Positions 8,841 to 18,443 of a stretch of 64,000 nucleotides of DNA are shown here, in pieces. The notes beneath the pieces were generated by a model. The model had not been told where the DNA came from, did no database searches, and saw nothing but the letters and a program-made list of their open reading frames with translations. Position 1 is the first letter of the stretch. Every line of letters starts with the position of its first letter. Source of the stretch: Flammeovirgaceae bacterium (GTDB taxonomy: Bacteria; Bacteroidota; Bacteroidia; Cytophagales; Cyclobacteriaceae); NCBI GenBank assembly GCA_013204595.1, contig JABMNK010000023.1:17031-81030 (forward strand). The letters are read 5' to 3'. The translations under genes and the position numbers were made by a program.

Positions 8841-9544
8841 AACAAGGGAAACTATATTTAATACCTACCTACCTCTCCGAAAGTAATACGCCCAAAAATA
8901 TCACTATGGCGGTAAAAGAGGTTATTTTGAGTACTAAGCATTATTTGGTAGAAAACATGAGAACGGCCAGAAGGTTTATATCATCGCTTCAATTGGGTAT
9001 TGACATCGCATCATTGCATTTTTCGCAGATGGATAAACATGTTGATTCGGAGCAACTCTCCTCTTTATTTTTGCCCCTTTTGAAGGGTCAAAATATGGGA
9101 ATTATCTCGGAGGCGGGATTACCCGCTATTGCTGATCCGGGTGCTTTGGCGGTCCATTATGCTCATCAAAAGGATATCGAAGTAGTGTGCCTAGAAGGAG
9201 GCTCTTCCATCATTTTAAGCCTCATTTCCAGCGGGCTCAACGGGCAAAATTTTACTTTTCACGGGTATTTACCTATTGACAAAGCGCAGCGAGTCATTAA
9301 AATTAAGGAAATGGAAAAAGCATGCAGAATGAGTGGTTACACCCAGTTATTTATGGAAACACCTTATCGAAATCAGCAGCTACTCAAAGTGTTATTTGAA
9401 GTATTAAGCAAGGAAATAATTCTTTACATTGGTGCAGATCTTACGGGGACAACACCCTTTTCAAAGGCCAAAAAAATAGCGCTATGGAAAAATGAAACGA
9501 TTCTAATAAATAAGCAGCCAGCCATGTTTGCTATTGGATTTTAG
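8837..9544 (+). CDS. RsmI-like SAM-dependent methyltransferase (tetrapyrrole methylase family)
   Basis: The 235-aa product has the tetrapyrrole-methylase fold signature: an N-terminal strand GKLYLIPTYLSE, the SAM-binding motif GIISEAGLPAIADPGA, the loop VCLEGGSSIILSLISSGLNGQNFTFHGYLP, and a late METPYRN motif. RsmI itself 2'-O-methylates C1402 of 16S rRNA and has the same EAGLPAIADPG and FHGFLP signatures. This copy is shorter than RsmI (about 280 aa) and has diverged N-terminal sequence. It matches a Bacteroidota-type paralog generally annotated only as SAM-dependent methyltransferase, so I do not assign rsmI. Confidence 0.82.
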   Translation: MKQGKLYLIPTYLSESNTPKNITMAVKEVILSTKHYLVENMRTARRFISSLQLGIDIASLHFSQMDKHVDSEQLSSLFLPLLKGQNMGIISEAGLPAIADPGALAVHYAHQKDIEVVCLEGGSSIILSLISSGLNGQNFTFHGYLPIDKAQRVIKIKEMEKACRMSGYTQLFMETPYRNQQLLKVLFEVLSKEIILYIGADLTGTTPFSKAKKIALWKNETILINKQPAMFAIGF

Positions 9545-9622
9545 CGCAATGATTGTGGGAATATTAATTGTTTGTTCTAATTTCGCCATTATGTATTATC
9601 TAACCATTATAAATTTAACATT

Positions 9623-10876
9623 ATGTCCTATTTGTTTACATCCGAATCCGTTTCGGAAGGCCATCCTGATAAAGTTGCAGATCAAATTTCAGATGCACTA
9701 ATTGATCATTTTCTTGCATTTGATAGCACTTCTAAAGTGGCCTGTGAAACCTTGGTAACCACGGGTCTAGTAATGTTGGCTGGAGAAGTTAAATCTAGTG
9801 CTTATCTAGACGTTCAGGAAATAGCAAGAGGGGTAATCGAGAAAATAGGATATACCAAAAGTGAATATCAGTTTGATTCAAAGTCATGTGCCGTAATATC
9901 TGCGATACATGAACAATCTGCGGATATCAATAGAGGGGTGGATCGGGCAGTTCCAGAGGAGCAAGGCGCCGGAGATCAGGGAATGATGTTTGGTTATGCT
10001 ACTAAAGAAACCGAAAACCTAATGCCTTTGGCATTGGAATTGTCCCATAGAATTTTGATTGAGTTGGCGGCATTGAGAAGAGAGAACGAGGAGATAAAAT
10101 ACCTCAGACCTGACGCAAAATCACAGGTGACCATTGAATATAGTGATGACAACAAGCCGCAAAAAATTACAGCAATTGTTGTATCTACGCAGCACGATGA
10201 TTTTGATTCGAACGATGAAGTAATGTTGGCTAAAATTAAGTCTGACATCGTCAATATTCTGATACCAAGAGTAAAGAAGGGGCTTAATGAATCGTTACAG
10301 ATCTTGTTTACCAATGACATCAAATATCACATTAATCCTACGGGTAAGTTTGTGATTGGAGGGCCTCATGGCGATACAGGGCTTACAGGCAGAAAAATCA
10401 TTGTAGATACTTATGGTGGGAAGGGCGCACATGGGGGAGGCGCTTTTTCGGGTAAGGATCCGTCGAAGGTCGATCGATCTGCCGCCTATGCGACCAGGCA
10501 CATAGCTAAAAATATGGTTGCGGCCGGCATCTGTGAGGAGGTTTTGGTGCAGGTTTCTTATGCAATTGGGGTAGTTGAACCCATGGGGATTTATGTAAAC
10601 ACTTACGGAACCTCTAAGGTGAACTTTAGTGATGGGGAGATCGCAAATAAAATTGAAAAAATATTTGATATGCGGCCGATGGCTATTGAGAAAAGGTTGA
10701 AATTGAGGAGTCCTATTTATTCAGAAACGGCGGCTTATGGTCATATGGGAAGAAAGGCTGAAATCAAAACTATTACCTTCAAATCAGGAAATCAGGAAGT
10801 TACCAAGGAAGTAGAGACGTTTACCTGGGAAAAATTAGATTATGTTGACCAGGTAAAAGAAGCTTTTGGAATTTAA
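9623..10876 (+). CDS. metK: S-adenosylmethionine synthetase
   Basis: The 417-aa enzyme makes S-adenosylmethionine from methionine and ATP. The N-terminus carries [20 protein letters not shown] with the ATP-binding His-Pro-Asp-Lys, the centre has the [12 protein letters not shown] motif, and the C-terminal part has [19 protein letters not shown]. It is slightly longer than the E. coli enzyme (384 aa) because of a central insertion, as in other Bacteroidota. The 78-nt gap upstream contains TAATTTCG, one mismatch from the -7 consensus. The gene ends 46 nt before a strong two-way terminator. Confidence 0.98.
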   Translation: MSYLFTSESVSEGHPDKVADQISDALIDHFLAFDSTSKVACETLVTTGLVMLAGEVKSSAYLDVQEIARGVIEKIGYTKSEYQFDSKSCAVISAIHEQSADINRGVDRAVPEEQGAGDQGMMFGYATKETENLMPLALELSHRILIELAALRRENEEIKYLRPDAKSQVTIEYSDDNKPQKITAIVVSTQHDDFDSNDEVMLAKIKSDIVNILIPRVKKGLNESLQILFTNDIKYHINPTGKFVIGGPHGDTGLTGRKIIVDTYGGKGAHGGGAFSGKDPSKVDRSAAYATRHIAKNMVAAGICEEVLVQVSYAIGVVEPMGIYVNTYGTSKVNFSDGEIANKIEKIFDMRPMAIEKRLKLRSPIYSETAAYGHMGRKAEIKTITFKSGNQEVTKEVETFTWEKLDYVDQVKEAFGI

Positions 10877-10922
10877 TTTGGGCTATTTTATTAGAATCAT
10901 GAATTAGCAATTAGCGGGGGAT

Positions 10923-10975
10923 ACCAGGAAACAAAAAAAGCAGATCAATTTGATCTGCTTTTTTTGTTTCCTGGT
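10923..10975. terminator. Bidirectional rho-independent terminator, perfect 53-nt palindrome
   Basis: The segment is a perfect inverted repeat: 26-nt arms around one central base, with core GCAGATCAA/TTGATCTGC, flanked by A7 and T7 runs and then by GGAAAC/GTTTCC. It lies between the converging ends of metK (plus) and infB (minus). Read from either strand it forms a GC-containing stem with a U-run inside the lower stem, the classic layout of a terminator that works in both directions. Confidence 0.93.
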
Positions 10976-10987
10976 TAAATAGAATTT

Positions 10988-13783
10988 TTAAAGGGATCGT
11001 TTGATTTCTCTTAATTCGAATCCTTCTATAATGTCACCGTCTATAATGTCATTGAAGTTCTTGATGCTAAGACCGCATTCATAACTTTTCTTGACTTCTT
11101 GAACATCATCCTTGAAGCGCTTTAACTGGTTAATATTACCCGAATGGACGACAATACCGTCTCGGATTAATCTAACCTGATTGGTTCTTTTTACAAATCC
11201 TTCAGTAACATAACAACCAGCAACTGTGCCAACTTTGGATATTTTAAAGACTTCTCGAACTTCAATATTTCCAGTAATAAATTCTTGAACGGTTGGCGCA
11301 AGCATCCCTTCCATGGCATCCTTAACGTCGTTAATTGCATCGTAAATGATTGAGTACAACCTGATTTCTATTTCCTCATTTTCGGCAACCTTACGAGCCG
11401 CACTTGAAGGCCTTACCTGAAACCCAACGATCACGGCGTCTGATGCAGAAGCCAATAACACATCAGATTCTGAAATTTGACCTACTCCTTTGTGGATGAT
11501 ATTAACTTGAACTTCATTGGTTGAAAGTTTTAGCAATGAATCTGAAAGGGCTTCAATCGATCCGTCCACATCACCTTTGACAATAATATTGAGTTCTTTA
11601 AAGGAGCCTATGGCCAATCTTCTACCAATTTCGTCTAATGTAATATGTTTTTTAGCTCGAACAGATTGCTCTCTTTGGATAATTTGACGTTTATTAGCTA
11701 CCTCGCGTGCTTCGCGGTCAGAGTCCATGACGTTGAACTTATCACCAGCTTGAGGGGCCCCGTCTAACCCAAGAACCATGGTAGGTGTCGCCGGCCCGAC
11801 TTCTTTCATCTTGTTGCCTCGATGGTCAAACAGAGCCTTCACTTTTCCAAAATAGGAACCAGCAAGCAATACATCCCCAACTTTTAAGGTGCCATTTTCA
11901 ACCATAATAGTGGTCATGTAACCACGACCTTTATCGAGACTAGCTTCGATGACCGTACCAATTGCAGATTTGTTGGGATTGGCGGTCAACTCTAAAAGCT
12001 CTGCTTCTAGTAATACTTTTTCCAACAACTCATCAATACCCTCCCCTGTTTTGGCTGATACCGCTTGACATTGGTATTTTCCACCCCAATCTTCTACTAA
12101 GATATTCATAGTAGAAAGGGATTCCTTGATTTTGTCGACATTGGCATTGGGTCTATCAATCTTATTGATGGCGATCACAATGGGAACACCAGCCACTTGG
12201 GCATGATTAATAGCCTCCTTTGTTTGAGGCATGACGTCGTCGTCGGCAGCAACCACTATGATGACAATATCTGTTATTTTGGCTCCTCTAGCGCGCATGG
12301 CCGTAAAGGCTTCGTGTCCTGGCGTATCTAAGAAAGCCACTTTTTTGCCAGTATTGGTCATTACATCGTAGGCGCCAATGTGCTGAGTGATACCTCCGGC
12401 TTCACCTTCTGTTACTTTTGAATTTCTGATAAAGTCGAGTAAGGAGGTTTTTCCGTGATCAACATGACCCATAATAGTGACAATTGGCGCACGATTTACT
12501 AAGTCTTTTTCATCATCCTCTTCTTCTACAATATTGATCCCCTCTTCGGTAGAGGTAAAGGTGACGTCAAATCCAAACTCATCTGCGATAACCATTATTG
12601 TTTCGGCATCAAGTCGCTGGTTAATGGAGACAAACATGCCTAAACTCATACAGGTCGAAATAACTTGATTGATGGTGACATCCATCAGTGAAGCCAAATC
12701 ACTTGCAGATATGAATTCAGTCACTTTAAGTGTTTTATCATCTTCTGCCTGTTGGATGATTTTTTCTTCTTCTTCCTCTGCTTTTGCTGAGCGTTTTTCT
12801 TTTCGGTATTTAGACCTATTGGCTGTTACTCCTTTTGTACCGCCACCACTTAGTTTGGCAAGAGTAGATTTAATTTTATCCTGAATTTCCTTATCGGTGA
12901 GTTCTTCGGTTTTACGTAGGTCCCTGCCTCGGGTTCTATCGGTAGTAGGAGCAGGGGGCCTTGCGCCTTGCGCCAAAGGGGCCCTAACAGCCGGCGGCTC
13001 ATTATTGGGGATTCTTTTTCTAGGTCTTTTTTTTCTGTCTTTATTTTGATCTGAAGAGGCGATAAGTTTTTCTTTTTTCTTCTCAACGGGCAATTCAATT
13101 TTACCTATAACTTTTAGTCCCTGTAATGCATCGGCTTTTGCCTTAATGGTTTCAGCTTCTTTAGGGGCCGCTACTACAGGAGGCATTTTTTTCTCAACCG
13201 GACGGCTTATTGTTGGAGGTTCTTGGAGTGGAGGTTCTTGGGGTATTTTTTCTTCAATGATGGGACTTAAAGAGGGAGCAGGTTCAGGCACCACTAATAA
13301 GGGTTTCTCTTCTTGCTCCGGTGAAGCTGGTTCTTCGATCACTGCAGCTACAGGAGGTTTTGGAATTTTAGGAGAACCTTTTTTATTGGCTTCGAGATCA
13401 ATTTTACCAATCACCTTGGTTCCTTCTAATTTGGGTTTGGAAATTAAATGATCTGCGGAGGAGCTAACGGGATTATCCAGATCTTCGGTTAAATTATCCT
13501 TGATGAGCATACGATCTTCCTCAATTGAAGAAGGTTCCTTAATTTCATGTACGGCCTGCTTGATCACAAAGTCCTCCTCATGTCTGCCTCCTATAGTAAG
13601 ACCAGAAGCCTCCTCTTTATCCATAGCTGAGGAGGCATATTCTTTTGATAAAAGAATAAACTGTTCCTCAGTTATTTTTGAGTTGGGATTACTATCGACC
13701 TCAAATCCTTTAAGCGTAAGGAAATCGATAATCGTAGAACTTCCTACGTTTAATTTTCTGGCAACTTGACTTAGTCTATGCAT
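10988..13783 (-). CDS. infB: Translation initiation factor IF-2
   Basis: This 931-aa GTPase brings initiator tRNA to the ribosome and promotes subunit joining. It opens with an IF2_N module ([19 protein letters not shown]), continues with a long Pro/Glu/Lys-rich linker (about residues 130-330), has a second IF2_N-like segment ([18 protein letters not shown]), and then the G domain with G1 [11 protein letters not shown]3 DTPGHEAF and G4 NKID. Beta-barrel and C-terminal fMet-tRNA-binding domains follow. Large IF2 with this linker is normal for Bacteroidota. It is the third gene of rimP-nusA-infB, 20 nt after nusA, and ends at the palindromic terminator. Confidence 0.98.
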   Translation of the reverse strand: MHRLSQVARKLNVGSSTIIDFLTLKGFEVDSNPNSKITEEQFILLSKEYASSAMDKEEASGLTIGGRHEEDFVIKQAVHEIKEPSSIEEDRMLIKDNLTEDLDNPVSSSADHLISKPKLEGTKVIGKIDLEANKKGSPKIPKPPVAAVIEEPASPEQEEKPLLVVPEPAPSLSPIIEEKIPQEPPLQEPPTISRPVEKKMPPVVAAPKEAETIKAKADALQGLKVIGKIELPVEKKKEKLIASSDQNKDRKKRPRKRIPNNEPPAVRAPLAQGARPPAPTTDRTRGRDLRKTEELTDKEIQDKIKSTLAKLSGGGTKGVTANRSKYRKEKRSAKAEEEEEKIIQQAEDDKTLKVTEFISASDLASLMDVTINQVISTCMSLGMFVSINQRLDAETIMVIADEFGFDVTFTSTEEGINIVEEEDDEKDLVNRAPIVTIMGHVDHGKTSLLDFIRNSKVTEGEAGGITQHIGAYDVMTNTGKKVAFLDTPGHEAFTAMRARGAKITDIVIIVVAADDDVMPQTKEAINHAQVAGVPIVIAINKIDRPNANVDKIKESLSTMNILVEDWGGKYQCQAVSAKTGEGIDELLEKVLLEAELLELTANPNKSAIGTVIEASLDKGRGYMTTIMVENGTLKVGDVLLAGSYFGKVKALFDHRGNKMKEVGPATPTMVLGLDGAPQAGDKFNVMDSDREAREVANKRQIIQREQSVRAKKHITLDEIGRRLAIGSFKELNIIVKGDVDGSIEALSDSLLKLSTNEVQVNIIHKGVGQISESDVLLASASDAVIVGFQVRPSSAARKVAENEEIEIRLYSIIYDAINDVKDAMEGMLAPTVQEFITGNIEVREVFKISKVGTVAGCYVTEGFVKRTNQVRLIRDGIVVHSGNINQLKRFKDDVQEVKKSYECGLSIKNFNDIIDGDIIEGFELREIKRSL

Positions 13784-13803
13784 CCTAGCTTCTACTTCTT
13801 ATT

Positions 13804-15045
13804 TTATTCAAATTCTTGTGAAAGAACCCTCAATACACTATCAATTGTCTCTTCTTCTAAATCGGTTCGCCTGACCATGTCTTCGCGACCCAATCTTAAG
13901 ACACTCTTGGCGGTATCTAATCCGATTTTTTTCAACTCATCAATGACCCAGCTTTCGATTTCATCAGAAAATTCGTCCAAGTCTACATCCTCATCTTCAA
14001 TTGAGCCGAGCTCCCGGAAGACATCAATTTCGTATTCAACCAATCTGCTAGCTAATTTAATATTCTGCCCACCCTTTCCAATGGCCAAAGAAACTTGGTC
14101 TGGTTTTAAATAAACAGAAACGCGCTTCGATCCCTCTTCTATTTTCATACTCAAAATCTTTGCAGGACTAAGGGCTCTAGAGATATACAATTCTAGATTA
14201 TCTGTAAAGTTAATTACATCAATGTTTTCGTTTTGTAATTCTCTTACAATAGAATGAATTCTTGAGCCTTTCATGCCCACACATGCCCCGACAGGATCGA
14301 TGCGATCATCATAAGATTCGACGGAGACTTTGGCCCTTTCCCCAGGTTCTCGGACGACGCGTTTAATTGTAATGAGACCATCATAGACTTCAGGGACTTC
14401 ACTTTCAAACAATCGCTCCAAAAACGTAGGGGAAGTTCTTGATAAGATAATCCTAGGGTTTCCGTTGTGCATTTCAACACGATGTACGATTGCCCTTACT
14501 GAATCTCCTTTTCGATAGCGGTCTTTGGAAATTTGATCGATCTTTGGCAAGTTGAGTTCGTTACCTTCACCATCAATTAATAAAACTTCTCGGCTGAGGA
14601 TTTGATACACTTCACCCGTAATGATTTCTCCAACAAGTTCTTTGTATTTTTGAAAAAGAAGATCTTTTTCTAAGTCTTTTATTTTTTGAATTAATGTTTG
14701 ACGTGCCGTCATTACCGCTCTTCTGCCGAAATCGATTAATTTGATTTCTTCTGCAACTTCTTCCCCGATCTCGAAATCAGGCTCTATTTTCTGTGCGTCA
14801 GAGAGACAGATTTTGTCATGATCCCAAATGTCTTCTGAGTTGTCATCAACAATTTCACGAAACCTCCATATCTCAAGATCTCCTTTATCTGTATTGATGA
14901 TAATATCAAAGTTATCATCATCTTTGTATTTTTTACGAATCATGGTCCTAAACACATCTTCTAGGATCCTTATCATGGTTGGCCGATCGATATTTTTATT
15001 TCTCGCAAAATCGGCAAATGAATCAATTAATATTCCAGCTTCCAT
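13804..15045 (-). CDS. nusA: Transcription termination/antitermination factor NusA
   Basis: The 413-aa product has the NusA order: an N-terminal RNA-polymerase-binding domain (ending near FGRRAVMTARQTLIQKI), an S1 domain (GEIITGEVYQILSREVLLID), and tandem KH domains with GACVGMKGSRIHSIVRELQNE and SLAIGKGGQNIKLASRLVEY. A short acidic tail and one helix-hairpin-like segment (IGLDTAKSVLRLGREDMVR) follow. NusA slows RNA polymerase and helps hairpins terminate. It lies 3 nt from rimP and 20 nt from infB, the widely conserved arrangement, so it may act on the hairpin in its own operon leader (inference). Confidence 0.97.
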   Translation of the reverse strand: MEAGILIDSFADFARNKNIDRPTMIRILEDVFRTMIRKKYKDDDNFDIIINTDKGDLEIWRFREIVDDNSEDIWDHDKICLSDAQKIEPDFEIGEEVAEEIKLIDFGRRAVMTARQTLIQKIKDLEKDLLFQKYKELVGEIITGEVYQILSREVLLIDGEGNELNLPKIDQISKDRYRKGDSVRAIVHRVEMHNGNPRIILSRTSPTFLERLFESEVPEVYDGLITIKRVVREPGERAKVSVESYDDRIDPVGACVGMKGSRIHSIVRELQNENIDVINFTDNLELYISRALSPAKILSMKIEEGSKRVSVYLKPDQVSLAIGKGGQNIKLASRLVEYEIDVFRELGSIEDEDVDLDEFSDEIESWVIDELKKIGLDTAKSVLRLGREDMVRRTDLEEETIDSVLRVLSQEFE

Positions 15046-15048
15046 TTT

Positions 15049-15501
15049 TTAATTAAATGATATTAATATTTTCGCTTTTTTTATTTCTTCCAAAAGCATG
15101 GTTTCGTCAGTATCTCCAAGGGAAACCACGATTTTTTTTTCATCAACGATCGATTTAAGGATTCCGTCAAAAGTTTTTCCTTCCAAAGATTCGATCTGAA
15201 GTCTTCTTCCAATATTTTTTTGATACTGTCGCAATTTCGAAAGTGGTCTATCGATCCCAGGCGAGGATACTTCAAGATTATATTTTCCTTCTATAAGCTC
15301 AAGCTCTTCAATTTTTATCGATAGTTTGCGGCTGACCATAGAACAACTTTCTATTGAAAGGCCAGATTCACTATCAATAAGCACTAAAACACGTTGATTT
15401 CCGTCTGTTCCAGAAATCAATAACTCAATCAAAAATAATTCCGGAAAGTCCGAAATGATCTCTTCTGTGAGGTCTGTTAACTTTTGTGCTAAATTGGTCA
15501 T
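15049..15501 (-). CDS. rimP: Ribosome maturation factor RimP
   Basis: This 150-aa protein is needed for late assembly of the 30S subunit. The diagnostic segment is YNLEVSSPGIDRPL with the preceding IDSESGLSIESCSMVSRKLS, and the C-terminal SH3-like domain covers roughly residues 95-150. Length is normal. It is the first gene of the rimP-nusA-infB operon. A terminator-like hairpin lies 11 nt upstream of its ATG, inside the transcript predicted from the promoter at 15563-15592. Confidence 0.94.
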   Translation of the reverse strand: MTNLAQKLTDLTEEIISDFPELFLIELLISGTDGNQRVLVLIDSESGLSIESCSMVSRKLSIKIEELELIEGKYNLEVSSPGIDRPLSKLRQYQKNIGRRLQIESLEGKTFDGILKSIVDEKKIVVSLGDTDETMLLEEIKKAKILISFN

Positions 15502-15511
15502 TAACTATTTT

Positions 15512-15542
15512 AATAAAAAGAGGGGACTCATGTCCCCTCTTT
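15512..15542 (-). terminator. Leader hairpin with U-tract in front of rimP-nusA-infB (possible attenuator)
   Basis: On the minus strand the transcript reads AAAGAGGGGAC, a four-base loop, GTCCCCTCTTT, then further T-rich bases. This is an 11-bp stem with six G:C pairs followed by a U-tract, the form of an intrinsic terminator. It lies downstream of a good minus-strand promoter and only about 10 nt before the rimP ATG, so it cannot serve an upstream gene on this strand (cysS points the other way). Attenuation of the operon is an inference. The E. coli nusA operon is known to have leader terminators and NusA feedback. Confidence 0.75.
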
Positions 15543-15562
15543 GCCTTTTGTTTATTATTCTA

Positions 15563-15592
15563 CAAAGCTAATTCAAAAAAAATTCAATTCAA
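15563..15592 (-). promoter_or_regulatory. Promoter of rimP-nusA-infB
   Basis: On the minus strand a TTG (complement of 15590-15592) is followed by a 19-bp spacer and TAGCTTTG (complement of 15563-15570), an exact match to the Bacteroidota -33/-7 pattern. Predicted initiation near 15556 places the hairpin at 15512-15542 inside the leader. Confidence 0.7.
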
Positions 15593-15654
15593 ATTCCATT
15601 GTTTATAAAAGCATTCCTACATTTTTGCTAACATAAATCATTTTGATAGTTGCT

Positions 15655-17139
15655 ATGATAGGAAAACTTAGGCTTACCAATTCCCTAACTCGTAAAAAGG
15701 AGGTATTTGAGCCCATTGAAGCACCCAATGTTGGTATGTATGTTTGTGGGCCAACCGTTTATAGCGACGTTCATCTTGGCAACGTTCGCACCTTTCTCAG
15801 TTTTGACGTGATCAATAGGTACCTCAAATTTTTGGGATATAAGGTTCGATATGTTCGCAACATCACAGATGTGGGGCATCTTTTGGATTCAGGAGAAGAT
15901 AAAATTTCGAAAAAGGCACTTCTGGATCAATTAGAGCCAATGGAAATTGTCCAAAAATACACGAATGATTTTCATGAGGTGATGGCTACTTTCAATGCCC
16001 TACCTCCAGACATCGAGCCTTCGGCAATTGGCCATCTTATGGAGCAAATCGAAATGATCGAGGTTCTTATAGATCGCGGATTTGCCTATGTGTCAAACGG
16101 TTCGGTGTATTTCGACATCGATAAATACAATGAGACTCAAGAATACGGAAAATTAAGCGGGCGCAAAATAGAGGATTTAATCAATCAAACCAGGTTCTTG
16201 GATGGTCAAGAAGATAAACGAAATCCATTGGATTTTGCTTTGTGGAAAAATGCCTCCCCTGAACACATCATGAGATGGAAAACCAAATGGGGGGAAGGTT
16301 TTCCGGGCTGGCATTTGGAATGCTCTGTCATGAGCACTAAGTATTTGGGTAGCCAATTTGATATTCATGGAGGTGGAATGGATCTTAAATTTCCTCATCA
16401 TGATTGCGAAATCGCACAATGCGTGGGCGTGTCAGATCAAATGCCAGCCAAATATTGGTTACATACCAATATGTTAACCGTTAATGGACAAAAGATGTCG
16501 AAATCGCTAGGGAATTCATTTTTGCCGGGGCAATTGATTTCCGGGGATCATGAGTTGCTTGATCGGGGGTATAGCCCGATGTCCATTAGATTTTTTATGC
16601 TTCAATCCCATTACGCAAGTACCTTGGACTTTTCCAATGAGGCATTAAACGCCGCTGTCAAGGGATATACCAAATTGGCCAATGGTATAAGGATATTGAA
16701 GGAGCTAGAATACCCCGAAGCGCAGTTGCAAACATTAAATGCTAATCAGGGGGCGCAAATACATAAGATGTGCGACGATTGTCATCATGCTATGAATGAT
16801 GATTTCAATACGGCATTGACGATTGGCCATATTTTTAATTTATTGAAAAAAGTCAATTCCTTTCATTCAGGTCAAATTGATCTATCTGAGATTGATTTGG
16901 AGACATTTTTGAGAATGAAAGAAACCTTGCTGACGTTTACTGAAGACATTCTTGGCATCAGACCTGAAACCAACCTGAATGGAGAAAATTTGCTCAATAT
17001 TTTGCTTCAGGACTACGCCCAAGCAAAAATTGCCAAAGATTACCAGAGAGTCGATTATCTCAGGAGTCGACTTAAAGAAGAAGGGATCACCATCAAGGAT
17101 ATGAAAGATGCCGTTGGCTGGGCCTATAGCGAGCAGTAA
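15655..17139 (+). CDS. cysS: Cysteinyl-tRNA synthetase
   Basis: I start the gene at ATG 15655 (MIGKLRLTNSLTRKKEVF); the track uses a TTG four codons earlier. The 494-aa class I synthetase charges tRNA-Cys. It shows the zinc and HIGH region MYVCGPTVYSDVHLGN, further zinc ligands in GWHLECSVMS and HHDCEIAQ, and the KMSKSLGN loop. The C-terminal helical domain is complete. It is divergent from rimP, and the 153-nt gap holds a weaker candidate -7 (TACATTTT near 15618) for this gene. It converges on hpf with 11 nt between the stops. Confidence 0.98.
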   Translation: MIGKLRLTNSLTRKKEVFEPIEAPNVGMYVCGPTVYSDVHLGNVRTFLSFDVINRYLKFLGYKVRYVRNITDVGHLLDSGEDKISKKALLDQLEPMEIVQKYTNDFHEVMATFNALPPDIEPSAIGHLMEQIEMIEVLIDRGFAYVSNGSVYFDIDKYNETQEYGKLSGRKIEDLINQTRFLDGQEDKRNPLDFALWKNASPEHIMRWKTKWGEGFPGWHLECSVMSTKYLGSQFDIHGGGMDLKFPHHDCEIAQCVGVSDQMPAKYWLHTNMLTVNGQKMSKSLGNSFLPGQLISGDHELLDRGYSPMSIRFFMLQSHYASTLDFSNEALNAAVKGYTKLANGIRILKELEYPEAQLQTLNANQGAQIHKMCDDCHHAMNDDFNTALTIGHIFNLLKKVNSFHSGQIDLSEIDLETFLRMKETLLTFTEDILGIRPETNLNGENLLNILLQDYAQAKIAKDYQRVDYLRSRLKEEGITIKDMKDAVGWAYSEQ

Positions 17140-17150
17140 ATAGTGCAAAT

Positions 17151-17456
17151 TTAATGATTAAACGCATTTTTTTTTTCTTTGAACTTTTTGATTTGTCGTC
17201 TCAACGCCTCGGCAGCTTCATCCGCCCCTACCTCAAATGACTTGGCTTTTTCTTTTACGAAAAGCTGGTCACCTGGTATGTTGAGCTTGATTTCTACCAC
17301 CTTGTTTGCTCTCGCGTCGTCATGATCGATTCTTAAAAAAACTTCTGCATCGATGATTCGGTCGTAAAAAGTTTCTAGCTTATTTAATTTCTTTTTGATA
17401 ATATCGATCAATTTGTAATCTGCATCGAACCGGATAGAATGTATTTGAAGCTTCAT
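17151..17456 (-). CDS. hpf: Ribosome hibernation promoting factor, short HPF/YfiA type
   Basis: The 101-aa product has the single HPF/RaiA domain: an N-terminal strand IHSIRFDADYKLIDIIKKKL, LRIDHDDARANKVVEIKLNIPG in the middle, and the helix FEVGADEAAEALRRQIKKFK. These proteins bind the 30S decoding site and inactivate or dimerise ribosomes in stationary phase. It lacks the C-terminal domain of long HPF, so it is the short form. It follows the Xer recombinase gene by 25 nt on the same strand. Confidence 0.9.
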   Translation of the reverse strand: MKLQIHSIRFDADYKLIDIIKKKLNKLETFYDRIIDAEVFLRIDHDDARANKVVEIKLNIPGDQLFVKEKAKSFEVGADEAAEALRRQIKKFKEKKNAFNH

Positions 17457-17481
17457 ATGAATTATAGTTTAGATGAATAAT

Positions 17482-18360
17482 TTATGCTTTAGGATGGGCT
17501 TGATCAAATGTTTTTTTCAGCTTTTCCATTGAATTATGTGTGTATACTTGAGTTGCCGCAAGGCTTGAATGCCCAAGTAAATCTTTTACTGCATTGAGTT
17601 CTGCCCCTCGGTCTAGTAGATGTGTGGCGAAGGTATGACGCAGCACGTGTGGGCTCTTCTTTTTTTGGGAGGTGACTTGACTTAGGTATTTTTTGACCAA
17701 GCGATAAACAAACATTGGATACATTTTTTTGTTTTGGTCCGTGACAAATAAGAAATGACGGGCGTCATGTTCCATTTCTTGCTTTAATAAGACAAAAGCC
17801 GCCATGGATTTCAGGACATATTCATTTAGGGGAATAATCCTTTCTTTGTTGCGTTTACCCAAAACCTTAAGGGTACCATCATAGTAGTTGACGTCTTGTC
17901 CTTTGAGGTTGATAAGCTCAGTTAAACGCATGCCAGACGCATACAGTAGCTCGATGACCAGTTGGTCCCTAATCCCTGAAAAATTATTTGCGTACCCAAT
18001 ATTGTCCAACAGATTGACCATTTCGGTTACCCGAAGGAAAGAGGGAAGATTTTTTTTGGTTTTGAGTGGTTTGATCCGAGAGGCAGGGTTTTTTGTAAGA
18101 AGTTCCCTCGAAGTTAGAAATTTGAAATAAGATTTGAGAGTTGCAATTTTTCGATTGACAGAGACAGGGGTAAGTTCTCGTTCCAATAAGGAAACTACCC
18201 AAGCCCTCAAATGTGCATGAATGATTTCTTGCTCATCTGAAATTTGAAAATTGCTAAATAGATAATTAAAAAATTGGTCTAGATCCTCTCTGTAGGCCAA
18301 CAAGGTATGTTGGCTATATCGTTTTTCGTAGGTAAGATATTTTATGAACTGATCTATCAT
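17482..18360 (-). CDS. Site-specific tyrosine recombinase of the XerC/XerD family
   Basis: The start is ATG 18360; the track begins at a TTG one codon upstream. The 292-aa protein has an N-terminal SAM-like DNA-binding domain (FIKYLTYEKRYSQHTLLAYREDL) and a complete catalytic domain: Arg in YASGMRLTELINLK, Lys in the beta-hairpin, HVLRHTFATH, the GHSSLAATQVYTH motif with the nucleophilic Tyr near residue 281. It should resolve chromosome dimers at dif. Neighbours (rpsU upstream, hpf downstream) are the common Bacteroidota context for the core Xer gene rather than for an integron or transposon enzyme. XerC and XerD cannot be separated here. Confidence 0.92.
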   Translation of the reverse strand: MIDQFIKYLTYEKRYSQHTLLAYREDLDQFFNYLFSNFQISDEQEIIHAHLRAWVVSLLERELTPVSVNRKIATLKSYFKFLTSRELLTKNPASRIKPLKTKKNLPSFLRVTEMVNLLDNIGYANNFSGIRDQLVIELLYASGMRLTELINLKGQDVNYYDGTLKVLGKRNKERIIPLNEYVLKSMAAFVLLKQEMEHDARHFLFVTDQNKKMYPMFVYRLVKKYLSQVTSQKKKSPHVLRHTFATHLLDRGAELNAVKDLLGHSSLAATQVYTHNSMEKLKKTFDQAHPKA

Positions 18361-18367
18361 CAAGCGG

Positions 18368-18386
18368 TTCCTGTGCTTGACAGGAA
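18368..18386 (-). other. Small hairpin directly upstream of the Xer recombinase start
   Basis: TTCCTGT, a five-base loop, then ACAGGAA form a perfect 7-bp stem that ends 8 nt before the ATG at 18360. There is no U-tract, so it is not a terminator. It could limit ribosome access to the start codon. Function is unknown. Confidence 0.35.
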
Positions 18387-18415
18387 ATCTAAACCTAACT
18401 TAATGCATTTTGATC

Positions 18416-18443
18416 AATAATTGCGAAGTTTCGTGCAATTATT
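18416..18443 (-). terminator. Weak hairpin at the rpsU stop codon
   Basis: AATAATTGC and GCAATTATT form a 9-bp stem around a 10-nt loop, overlapping the rpsU stop at 18439-18441. The U-tract on the minus strand is poor, so termination would be partial at best and read-through into the Xer gene is likely. Confidence 0.35.

Noticed and set aside
13146-13451. Plus-strand 101-aa ORF (and others at 12477-12884, 13500-14113) opposite infB and nusA
   Set aside because: They are antisense shadows of the low-complexity IF2 linker and of nusA, with no start context or family.
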